Positions 21,101 through 28,100 of a DNA stretch of 29,057 nucleotides are shown one piece after another. The DNA is from DASWIG01 sp965371445 (lineage in GTDB: Bacteria > Acidobacteriota > Thermoanaerobaculia > Multivoradales > J023), in assembly GCA_965371445.1 (NCBI GenBank), contig CBDUYN010000134.1, positions 1-29,057 on the forward strand. The letters run 5' to 3'. Within the stretch, counting starts at the first letter, position 1, and the number at the start of each line of letters is the position of its first letter. The position numbers and the translations under genes were made by a program. A model generated the notes under the pieces. It saw only the letters and a program-made list of their open reading frames with translations. It had not been told where the DNA came from and ran no database searches.

Positions 21101-22100
21101 GGTGGTCGACGGCTGGTCGTTTCCGCTGGTGCTGCAGGAAGTCTTCGCCGCCTACGAGGCATTGAGCCAGGGCCGGGAGCCGTCCGAGATCGAGCGGGTC
21201 TCCTACCGCTCCTACATCGCCTGGCTCGCACGGCAGGACATGTCCCGGGCCGAGGTCTACTGGCGCCGGCAACTCGCCGGCGTCTCCTCCCCCACCCCTC
21301 TGGGCATCGATCGGTCGCCGGGAGCCGGGCCGGTTTCGACGGAGCCGGAGCGGCGCGGCGAGCAGCAGATGCAGCTCGACGCGGCCACCAGCACCGCGCT
21401 GCGCGACCTGGCGCGGCGGCACCGTCTGACCTTGAACACCCTGATACAGGGCGCCTGGGCACTGCTCCTCTCGGGCTACAGCGGCACCGACGACGTGCTC
21501 TTCGGCACCACCGTGTCCGGGCGCCCCCCGGACCTCGACGGGGTCGAGTCGATGCTCGGCATGCTGATCAACACTCTGCCGGTGCGGGTGCGGATCGAGC
21601 CGCAGAAATCGCTCCGGGAGTGGCTGACGGAGCTCCAGGCGGCGCAGACCGAGATGCGGGAGTACGAGTACACGCCGCTGGTCGACATCCAGGGCTGGAG
21701 CGCGGTGGCGCGCGGTCAGCCCCTGTTCGAGAGCCTGCTGGTCTTCGAGAACACGCCGATCGACCGGTCTCTGGGGGAAGAGCTCCCCGGCATCGAGATC
21801 TCCGACGTCTATCTCACCGAACGCTTGAACTACCCGCTGACCTGGCTGATCGGCCCCTCCGAGGAGCTGCTCATCCTGGTTATCTACGATCGGACGCGGA
21901 TCGCCGACGAAGCGATCGCCCAGGTCCTGGAACACTGGCGGGCGCTGCTCGCGGAAGTCAGCTCGCAGCCCGACCGCCGGTTGGACGCGATCCGGGCGCT
22001 GGCGGCTTCAGAAGACGGTTGGCAAGAGAGCCTCGCCCGGTCCCAGGCGCAGGATCAGGCCGAAGAGTTCGACTTCAACCTCGGATCGGAGGGCTCGTAG
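12111..22100 (+). CDS. NRPS protein 3: dead A, acyl ligase, KR, PCP, E, C, A-less PCP, C
   Basis: A 3,329-residue synthetase completing the second hydroxy-acid module. Domains: acidic N-terminal leader 1-60; full-length degenerate A domain 61-530; Asub-like fragment 531-575; ligase 611-1164 (TSGSTGLPKA, PAWGMSET, GKIQR); KR about 1170-1667 with TGGLGGIA at 1415 (last Gly of the motif is Ala), Ser1560, Tyr1573, Asn1577; A10-like fragment 1697-1720; PCP 1739-1810 (Ser1770, LGGDSI); E 1822-2277 (HHLVVDG at 1953, EGHGRE, RTVGWFT, FNYLGQ); C 2287-2727 (SPIQQG; HHLLLDGWS at 2424); PCP 2754-2830 (Ser2789, LGGDSI) with no A domain in front; C 2852-3300 (SPMQHG; HHLVVDGWS at 2995). Both C domains look DCL-type. 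The module lacks its own C domain at the start, which protein 2 supplies. The C-terminal end is acidic (QAEEFDFNLGSEGS). Substrate of the ligase is unknown; an alpha-keto acid is inferred from the KR. Confidence 0.93.
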   Translation: MSASTSFSELEPDVHLVDELRQLIAEQTGQSPEDVSDQEIREYHHLILAEYGDYLEQRSVHRTFERHAAQQPEASAVLFRGESTTFAELNRRANRLARFLRRRSVGAETLVGVCLPPSPDRVVALLAVLKAGGAFVAIAEGARGAIVRAAARPAVVLSAGPLDGDGVIVLEEVREEVCREDGDNPADDVGPGNLACVVYESAGRGVAVEHRQALHRLDWLQAEFELSDSDVLLHHDRDGADWEVFWPLLHGGRVAIAADESPATLIGEHGVTILRLTPSELVSLLADGPTSFPSLRLVLCAGEPLRGALAARLAERSSARLVHAYAPHEAATEVSWQTVTARESRDPVPVGDTWNLSVFLLDRYLQPIPQGLESEICVAGEELPRGFLGDPRGTARSFLPDPFAEQPGARLLRTGDLGRMLPGGALALTGAVGRQVRIAGQRLDLGAVEAALVADPSVDEAAVLVRETADSVPRLAAYVVVSGAWVPERLAERLRSRWADELLPAAWVPVSRLPLTAAGRPDEEALAQLPVIDDELVERWEERLFSLPGVVEGVVLVRETSEALPPMHLDDLLPDWRQTAARPAGDATPAASERPAVAPEAAAPETPAVRHGPALELAAEAPTTLASALERAAALEAERGIVYLQADGSDTFQTYPELLEQAERLLAGLRALGLEPQDKVIFQLDVLEDYIAAFWASMLGGLVPVPLSIAPTYDQPNAAVAKLGNAWRMLERPLVLCGRELAPAVRSLSDLLGLEGLRVEVIDDLRQHPPDRDRQACQPDDLALLLLTSGSTGLPKAVMQTHHALLTRSAAVARNNAFVPEDVSLNWMPLDHVGGLVMFHLRDVYVACGQIQAPTTVVLEDPLRWLDWIERFRATVTWAPNFAFGLVNDRADEIARRRWDLSSMRFILNGGEAIVAKTARTFLRLLRPHGLPETAMKPAWGMSETCSGITYCHHFTIDSTSDEDPFVEVGTPVPEASVRIADAEDRVLAEGAVGLLQVKGPMITAGYYRNPELNEEVFTADGWFNTGDLGVLRDGQLSITGREKDVIIVRGVNHYSHEIEAVVEEIEGVEVSYTAACPVRDAGSDTDELAIFFHTPSEDWDRRLELIEEIRHRVAEESGLSPTYLIPMAREDVPKTAIGKIQRPQLRERFEAGELDDVRKRIDVLTGNENTLPSWFYRKVWVRKELAPRPAVGSGGVLVFLDDAGLGASLCTRLSQRRISWTGVAAGDGFARREDGHFTIDPADPEHYRRLLAALDGREIDRFLHLWTYDDEPVDPAAAGVLERAEERGLLSVLYLVQALAAERGSPCGLWVASSRAQRITDDEVPAPEKTSLLGLLKTLPKELPWLSCRHVDLPASEVDADAARLLQELCAASDEREAAHRASGRWVARLRHVDLLREEEQPTPIRNGGIYLLTGGLGGIAREIAGYLLATHEVRLLLIGRTPLPARDEGPSRPDPRDGTAERVETLRALEQLPGEVAYQAVDVVDEAALRRAVEAAEARWHGELRGVLHLAGVLAERPLLEETRESLAETLRPKVLGGLALHRLSAERPGSSFIAFSSINSFFGGATVGAYAAANSFLDGLSEYRRALGQPSWSLAWSMWDEVGMSRGYEMKELSRARGYHTLTARQGLSSFVAALTRGQDQVLIGLDGTNPHIRRWRAEGPCAHQRLAAFFTGDEVAATRLAKTVLEDAFGSPVACDPRPLAEMPLTEDGEIDLDQLSAAGTETVRAERAVPRDETEEKLAEIWRQVLGTGSPIGIHDNFFHLGGDSILSIQVIARAAEQGLRLTPEQIFRQPTVAELAAVVETAEPLAAEQELVEGAVPLTPIQRWYLEQDLPDPHHFNMALLFEVRQPLDGEVLARTVKRLILHHDALRMRFRREDGDWRQDNAGAEKNEVFQVVDLSAEPEAEQMQALEATAAKLQASLDLTDGPLLRVAYFDLGLSRPGRLLFVVHHLVVDGVSWRILLQNLQVTYEQLHAGTEVRLPPKTTSFKRWAERLEELAQSDIPAAEASYWLAESHRRPPLPVDFRGGRNTEGSSRTVSLRLDGEETQALLQEVPKAYRTQINDVLLTALTQVLTRWTEASTVRIDLEGHGREELFDDVDLSRTVGWFTSLFPVSLELAHDAAPGEALKSIKEQLRGIPRRGVGYGLLRYLRRDEETAAALRELPPAEVSFNYLGQFDQSLAEADAFAMARDPIGDFRNPAGERQHPLDVFGHVVEGRLEIGWIYSDQVHLETTVERLARDFMAALRTLVAHCLSPEAGGCTPSDFPLAGLDQARLDRLVGDGRAVEDVYPLSPIQQGLLFHTLYSPESGVYFDQMSCTLRGDLDVTSFERAWQAVIDRHSILRTGFVWEDLERPLQVVRRAVALPLRHEDWQRTPADARRFSAAAEEDRKLGFDLTSAPLVRLTLIRLGEDSHRFLWSNHHLLLDGWSRALVLKEVFACYEAERRGQQSELEQPASYRHYIAWLDRQDMAEAEDYWRRRLAGFSFATPLPDDRQRETVAESEEDYGNEDFRLSPALTAKLQSQAQRHQLTLNTLVQGAWGRLLSYHSGEDDVVFGTTLSGRPAGLPGVESMVGLLIATLPVRMTVAGDEPLRSWLEQLQEQQVEMRQYEYAPLNQVQSWSEVPAGQPLFESLYVFESFPVDASLREGIGSLEIEAIALFGRGNYPLTLAASPGRELTLQIYYDTTRFDRETVRRLLGHLETFLAGVAESLERPVGEVPLLDAEEGHRRTWAAPPRPRRRRQPARPRSFVAPRTPVEKRLTEIWREVLAVDRIGIHDSFFELGGDSISSIQVIARAKHAGILLSLQQLVKYQTIAALAPVVEATAAPEAIDFSSEDLAGFRARLDEAGIESQPIESAFPLSPMQHGMLFHALHTQESAAMYFEQFHGTFRGDLDPALFHRAWQRVVDRHPELRTAFVWKGLAEPLQVVHRQVKMPLEEQAWLGAVAAEQEQRFADYLAADRARGCDPAIPPLMRLALIRLSEDTWRFVWGVHHLVVDGWSFPLVLQEVFAAYEALSQGREPSEIERVSYRSYIAWLARQDMSRAEVYWRRQLAGVSSPTPLGIDRSPGAGPVSTEPERRGEQQMQLDAATSTALRDLARRHRLTLNTLIQGAWALLLSGYSGTDDVLFGTTVSGRPPDLDGVESMLGMLINTLPVRVRIEPQKSLREWLTELQAAQTEMREYEYTPLVDIQGWSAVARGQPLFESLLVFENTPIDRSLGEELPGIEISDVYLTERLNYPLTWLIGPSEELLILVIYDRTRIADEAIAQVLEHWRALLAEVSSQPDRRLDAIRALAASEDGWQESLARSQAQDQAEEFDFNLGSEGS
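12291..13700 (+). other. Full-length degenerate (inactive) A domain of protein 3
   Basis: The order of A-domain landmarks survives (TTFAELNRRANRLARFL, LKAGGAFV, LLDRYLQPIPQG, RTGDLG), but key motifs are broken. The ATP-binding A3 loop, normally YTSGSTGxPKG, is shortened to YESAGRG (12705-12725), losing four residues including the Lys. A5 reads YAPHEA instead of YGPTE. The A8 region has RIAGQRLDLG instead of KIRGxRIELG. A10 reads AAGRPDEEAL without the catalytic Lys. Four independent losses make activity very unlikely. The frame is intact, so the segment is maintained as protein, perhaps as a structural spacer. Confidence 0.85.
13701..17270 (+). other. Ligase-KR block flanked by split pseudo-Asub pieces, protein 3
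   Basis: The same arrangement as in protein 2. The leading piece at 13701-13836 (RWEERLFSLPGVVEGVVLVR, then HLDDLLPDW) and the trailing piece at about 17199-17270 (PLAEMPLTEDGEIDLDQL) bracket the ligase and KR, again about 1,120 residues apart. That both modules keep both pieces, although their KRs have diverged strongly, suggests selection on the fold. Confidence 0.6.
13941..15602 (+). repeat. Ligase repeat copy 2 (1,662 bp)
   Basis: Partner of 5656-7317, same length to the base. Both begin at CACGGGCCGGCCCTGGAGCT and end at ATCGACGTT. The KRs that follow carry indels and look only about half identical by eye. Confidence 0.85.
20370..20600 (+). other. Carrier protein with no A domain (C-PCP-C) in protein 3
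   Basis: A complete PCP (FFELGGDSISSIQ, Ser codon 20475-20477) follows the preceding C domain after only a short Pro/Arg-rich linker (PPRPRRRRQPARPR). Its LGGDSI motif is the form usually found on PCPs that precede E domains, while the PCPs of protein 4 have LGGHSL. No A or E domain accompanies it. It may be loaded in trans, be skipped, or be the remnant of a C-A-PCP-E module that lost A and E. Confidence 0.8.
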
Positions 22101-22111
22101 GCGCGGCCTGC

Positions 22112-22124
22112 GGAGGTGAAAAAG
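22112..22124 (+). promoter_or_regulatory. Ribosome binding site for protein 4
   Basis: GGAGGTGA (22112-22119) precedes ATG 22125 with 8 nt after GGAGG. The 24-nt gap after the stop of gene 3 holds no hairpin or promoter that I can see, so gene 4 belongs to the same transcript. Confidence 0.8.
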
Positions 22125-25100
22125 ATGAGTACGACAAGCTCAGCAGTGCAGATCTTCGATCGCCAGCTGCGGGAGGAACGGGACTACTGGAGCGAGCGGC
22201 TGTCCCGCGAGCTCACCCCCTCCGCCCTGCCGGCCGACTTTCCGCGGCCGGAGAAGCGGTTGGCGGAGAAGGCGGCGGTCGCCTGCGACGTACGGGGTGA
22301 GGTCTTCCGGCGGCTGAACGAGCTGACCGGCGGCGGCCCGTTTCTCACCTACACCGTCCTCAGCGCGGCGCTCCAAGTCTGCCTCGCCCGGTACGCCGGA
22401 AGCTCGACGATCGTCGTCGGCAGCCCGGTCCGCAAACTGGAGGACGGCGCCGGCCCGGCGAGCGACGCCCTTGCCATCGTCGGCGAGGTCGAGGAGGGTG
22501 AGCCGTTCCGCCGGCTGCTGACGAACACCCGCCAGACCCTGCTCGAGGCCTACGCCCGCCAGCGCTACCCCTTCCGCCGCCTCCTGGCAGACCTCGGATA
22601 CGACCCCGAGCAGCGGGGGTGCCCGCTCTTCGGCGTCGCCCTGGGGCTCGCCGACATCCACGGCGAGCTGCCCGAGGTGGGGCACGACGTCACCGTCACC
22701 TTCCGCCGCGGGAGCGACCGGCTGGCCGGCGAGGTGGCCTTCGACCCGGCGCTGTTCAAACCGTCGACCATCGAGCGCTTCGCGCGCCACTACCGGAACG
22801 TGCTGCGCTCGGCGCTGACGGATCCCGAGATCCGGGTCGGCGAGCTCGAGATGCTCGACGACAGCGAGCGGGCGCGGCTCGCCGAGTGGGGCGTCGGAGC
22901 GAGGCATCCGCCGCGCCAGGAGCGCCGCATCCACCGGCTCGTCGAGGCGCAGGCGCAGCGTCGGCCCGACGCGCCGGCTGTGCTCTTCGCGAACCGGCGG
23001 CTGACCTACCGCGAGCTCAACTCCGAGGCCAACCGCCTGGCTCGCCATCTGCGCCGTCAGGGGGGGGTGGCGGACTCGTCCCTGGTGGCGATCGCGATGG
23101 ACAGCTCGCTCGAAGCGATGACGGCGATCCTCGCCACCCTCAAGGCCGGCGCCGCCTACGTGCCCCTCGATCCCAAGCACCCCCGAGAGCGCCTCGTTGC
23201 GCTACTGGCGCAAACCCGCCCGGCGGTCCTGGTGACTGTCGGGGATCTGCTCCCGGAGCTGCCCACGCACGATACGAGGGTGGTGTGTGTCGACCGCGAA
23301 CGTGAGGTCATCGAGCGGGAGAACGAGGCGAATCTGGACGAGGACGGGAGCGACCTGAGTCTCGCCTACGTGATCCACACCTCGGGCTCGACCGGCATCC
23401 CCCACGGCGTCATGATCTCCCACCGTGCGTTGGTCAACCGCGTGTGGTCGATGCTGCAGCTCTTCGACCTCGACGCCGAAACCCGCCAGAGCCAGTTCGC
23501 CTCGCTCACCTTCGACATGTCCTGTGAAGAGATCTTTCAGACGTGGAGCTGCGGCGGGGCGGTGGTGCTGCTCACCCGTGAGCAGAAGCGATCGGGGCTC
23601 GACTTCCTCGCGGAGTGCGATCGCCAGGGGGTGACCAAGATGAACATGGCATCTTCGGCCTGGCACAACGTGGTCGACGCGGCGGCGGCCGCCGGACGCG
23701 GTCTGCCCACGTCGCTCAAGGTCTCTGTCGTCGGGGCGGAGACCCCCGCGCTCGAGAAACTGCACATCTGGGACACCCTGGCACGCCACCCCCTGCGTTT
23801 CTTCAACATCTACGGCCCCACGGAAGGGACCATCATGGCGACCTGGTTCGAGGTCGCCGTCGGAGCGGGTGGGCTCGACGGTCTGAACCGCCTGCCGATC
23901 GGCCGGCCGCTGCCCGACACCGGCATCCACCTGCTGGACGCCCGTTTGCGACCGGTTGGCGTCGGCCTTCCGGGCGAGATCCACATCGGCGGCGCCGCTC
24001 TGGCGCGCGGCTATCTGGACCGCCCGGCGCTCACCGCCCGTAAGTTCATCCCCGACCCCTGGAGCGAGACCACGGGCGCGCGGCTCTACAAGACCGGCGA
24101 TCTCGCGCGCTACCATGAAGACGGTCTCGTCGAGTTCGTCGGCCGGGTCGACTTCCAGGTCAAGATCCGCGGCTTCCGCGTCGAGCTGGGGGAGATCGAG
24201 GCCCTCCTCCGGCAACACCCGACGGTGCGCCAGACGGTCGTCCTGGCGCGCGAGGACGTTCCCGGGGACAAGCGCCTGGCGGCCTACGTCGTCGCCGGGG
24301 ACGACCCGCTCGACGTCGACGAGCTGCGCCGGGACCTGGCGGACCGGCTCCCCGAGTACATGGTGCCCACGGCCTTCGTCGAGCTCGACGAGCTGCCCCT
24401 GACCCCCAACGGCAAGATCGACCGCCGGAGGCTGCCCGCCCCCGGCCGTACGGGCTCCGGTCTCCGGCCCTACGTCGCGCCGCGCACCCCGCTCGAAGAT
24501 CGCCTCGCCGGCATCTGGTCCGAGGTCCTGGGGGTGGATCGGGTCGGCAGGGAGGACAACTTTTTTCAGCTCGGCGGACACTCTTTGCAGATCATGAAGG
24601 TCATCTCACGGGTCAACCAGACCTTTGAGGTGGAGCTGGCGCTGCAGACTTTTTTCGAAGGCCCTACGGTGGCGGCGCTGGCCGAGGTGATCGAACGATC
24701 GGAGCGGGTTGGACAAACCGTGAAGGCCCCGCCTCTCGTTGCGCGGCGCCGCACCGCGAACCTGCCGCTGTCTTTCCCGCAACAGCGCCTGTGGTTCATC
24801 GATCAGCTCGACCCGGGCAATTCGGTCTACAACATGCCGAGCCCGGTGCATCTCGAAGGCCGACTCGACGTGGTCGCCCTCGAACGGACCTTGAGCGAGA
24901 TCGTCCGGCGACACGAGGTCTTGCGCACGTCCTTCCCGACCGTGGAAGGGCAGCCCGTGCAGGTCGTCGCCCCGCCGCGGCCCGTGACGCTGCCGACGAT
25001 CGACCTCGCCGCGTTGCCCAGGGTCGCGCTGGAGAGCGAAGCGCGCCGGCTGGTGCAACGCGACAGCCGGCACGAATTCGACCTGCGCCGGGGGCCGCTC

Positions 25101-28100
25101 TTGCGGGCCAGCCTGTCGCGGCTGGCGCCACGCGAGCACCTGCTGCTCTTCAACATGCACCATATCGTCAGCGACGGCTGGTCGATGGGCGTCCTCGTCC
25201 GGGAGGTCAAGGCGCTCTACGGAGCCTTCGCCGTGGGCGAGCCCTCTCCCCTCGCCCCCTTGCCCATCCAATACGCGGACTTCGCCTTGTGGCAGCGCCA
25301 GTGGCTGCGGGGAGAGGTGCTGGAAAAGGAGATCGCCTACTGGAAGGACCGGCTTGCCGGCCCGCTGCCGACGCTCGAGCTGCCCCTCGACCGGCCGCGA
25401 CCGACGGTGCAGAGTTTCCACGGGGCGATCTGGCGGCTGCAGGTCCCGGAGCCTCTGACCGCGGCTCTCGAGTCGCTGGTGCGCCGGTCCGAGACAACGC
25501 TCTTCACAATGCTCCTGGCCGCGTTCCAGACCTTGCTCTGCCGCTACACCGGCCAGGACGACATCCTCGTCGGCACGGGGATCGCGGGCCGCCATCGCGT
25601 CGAGATCGAGGGGTTGATCGGATTTTTCGTCAACACGTCGGTGATCCGCGCGGACCTCGCGGCCGATCCGCCGTTCCGAGAGGCCCTGGGACGGGTCCAT
25701 GACGCGGTACTGGAAGCCCAGATGCACCAGGATCTGCCCTTCGAAAAGCTAGTCGAAGAGATCCAGCCGGAAAGGGTCCTGAGCCATTCCCCCCTCTTCC
25801 AGGCCGCCTACACGCTCGACATGGCTCCGCCGGAAGTCCTGGAGCTGCCAGACCTGAAGCTGCGCCTCGAAGGCAGCACCGCCCAAACGGCAAAGTACGA
25901 GCTGACCTTGCTCATGGCGGTCTCGGGGCGGGAGTTGGCGGGAGGGATCGAATATAACACCGACCTCTTCGACGCCGAGACGATCACCCGCATGGCGGAA
26001 CATTTCCAGATCCTGCTCCGAGGCATCGTCAGCCATCCCGAAGAGCGCCTCTCGGCCCTACCGCTCCTGAGCGAAGCCGAGCGGCAGCAGGCGCTGGCGG
26101 ACTGGAACGACACGCCAACGCGATATCCCCGGGATGCGTCGGTCCATCGCCTCTTCGAGGCCTGGGCCGAAGCCACTCCGCACGCCGTGGCGCTGTGCTT
26201 CGAGGCGGCGGACGGAACCTCTCAGACGATGACCTACCGCGGGCTCAACCAGCGCGCCAACCAGTTGGCTCACCACCTGCTCTCCGTGGGCGTCGAAGCC
26301 GAGGACCGGGTGGGCCTCAGTGTCGAACGTTCGCCGGAGATGGTGGTCGCGATGCTGGCGATCCTCAAGGCCGGCGCGGCTTATGTACCGCTCGATCCCT
26401 CCTATCCGCCGAAACGCATCTCGTTCATGTTGGCGGACGCCGGTCCGCAAGTGGTGCTGACCCGGGGAGATCTCCTCGAATCGGCGCCGCGGAGCGAAAA
26501 GACGACCAACCCCGCTGCTCGGACCTCAGCGGACAACCTGGCCTACGTGATCTACACCTCAGGCTCGACCGGCAAGTCGAAAGGGGTGGCGGTACCGCAC
26601 CGGGCCGTGGTGCGATTGGTGCGGGAGACCGAGTACGTGCGGCTCGAGCCCGGCGACCGTGTCGCTCAGGCCGCGGTCAGCTCCTTCGACGCGGCGACTT
26701 TTGAAATCTGGGGGCCGCTCCTGAACGGCGCCTGCCTGGTGGGCATTCCCAACGAAGCCGTGCTCTCACCCCAGGCCCTGGCCGGCCGGATCCGCGATCA
26801 GCGGATCGACGTGCTCTTCCTGACCACGGCGCTCTTCAACCAGATCGCGGGCGAAGATCCAGCGGCCTTCGCCGGCGTCCGGGACCTGCTCTTCGGCGGC
26901 GAAGCGGTCGATCCGAGCTCGGTGCGGAAAGTGCTGAATCAGGCCCCCCCCGAGCGTCTGCTCCACGTCTACGGGCCGACGGAGAACACCACTTTTTCGA
27001 CCTGGCACGCGGTGGCGGAGGTGGCCAGGGACGCCGCGACCGTGTCGATCGGACAGCCGATCGCGGGCTCCACCGCCTACGTCCTGGACGTCCGGCGCAA
27101 CCCCGTGCCGGTGGGCATCGCCGGAGAGCTCTATCTCGGCGGCGACGGTCTGGCACGGGCCTATCTCAACCGGCCGGCGTTGACCGCGGAGCGCTTCGTG
27201 CCCCACCCATTCGTCGCTGGCGAACGGCTCTACCGGACGGGGGACAAGGTCTGCTACCGCCGGGGGGGCAGGATCGAGTTCCTGGGCCGATTCGACGATC
27301 AGGTCAAGATCCGCGGATTCCGCATCGAGCCCGGCGAGATCGAGGCGCTGCTGGTGGCTCATGCCCGGGTTCGGGAGTGCGCGGTCCTGGTCCGCGAGGA
27401 CGTGCCCGGCCAGAAGCAGCTGGTGGCCTACACAGGCTCGGGCGACGCGGGCTCGGGCGACGCGGCGTCGACCGATGAGCTCAAAGGCTACCTCGAGGAG
27501 CGATTACCGCCGTACATGGTGCCGTCGGTTTTCGTGAGGCTCGAGTCCTTGCCGCTCAACCCCAACGGCAAGGTCGACCGCGCCGCGTTGCTCGCCCGCG
27601 AGCTCGCGCCGGCCCAGGAGTACGCGGCGCCGCGGACGCCGAGCGAAGAATTCCTGACCACGGTCTTCGCCGAGGTCCTGGGACTCGACCGGGTCGGTAT
27701 CCACGACAATTTCTTTGAGCTCGGAGGACACTCGCTGCTGGCGACCCAGGTGCTGGCGCGCGTCCCGCGCGCCGACGAGCTCGAGTTCGACCTGCGGGTG
27801 ATCTTCGAGTCACCGACGGTAAGCGAGCTGGCCGCACGTCTGGACGAAGCCCTTTTGGCGGAGGAGCGACAGGCTCGCAAACCGCCGCTCAGCCGCGTCG
27901 ACCGGCGCGGCGACCTGCCTTTGTCATTCGCCCAGCAACGGCTGTGGTTCCTCGACCAGCTGGCGCCGGGAAGCCCCTTCTACAACCTGCCGACGCCGGT
28001 CCGCTTGACGGGGCGTCTCGACGTCCGGGCGCTGGTGGCGAGCCTTGACGAGATCGAGCGCCGCCACGAGGCGCTGCGCACCTCGTTCCCGACCGTCGAC

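Noticed and set aside
22101..22124. Promoter or terminator between genes 3 and 4.
   Set aside because: The gap is only 24 nt and is mostly ribosome binding site; no hairpin or promoter boxes fit.
23060..23067. Run of eight G bases as a possible frameshift in protein 4.
   Set aside because: The same frame gives recognisable A-domain sequence on both sides (EANRLARHLRR before, LVAIAMD after), with only about one extra residue in a variable loop.
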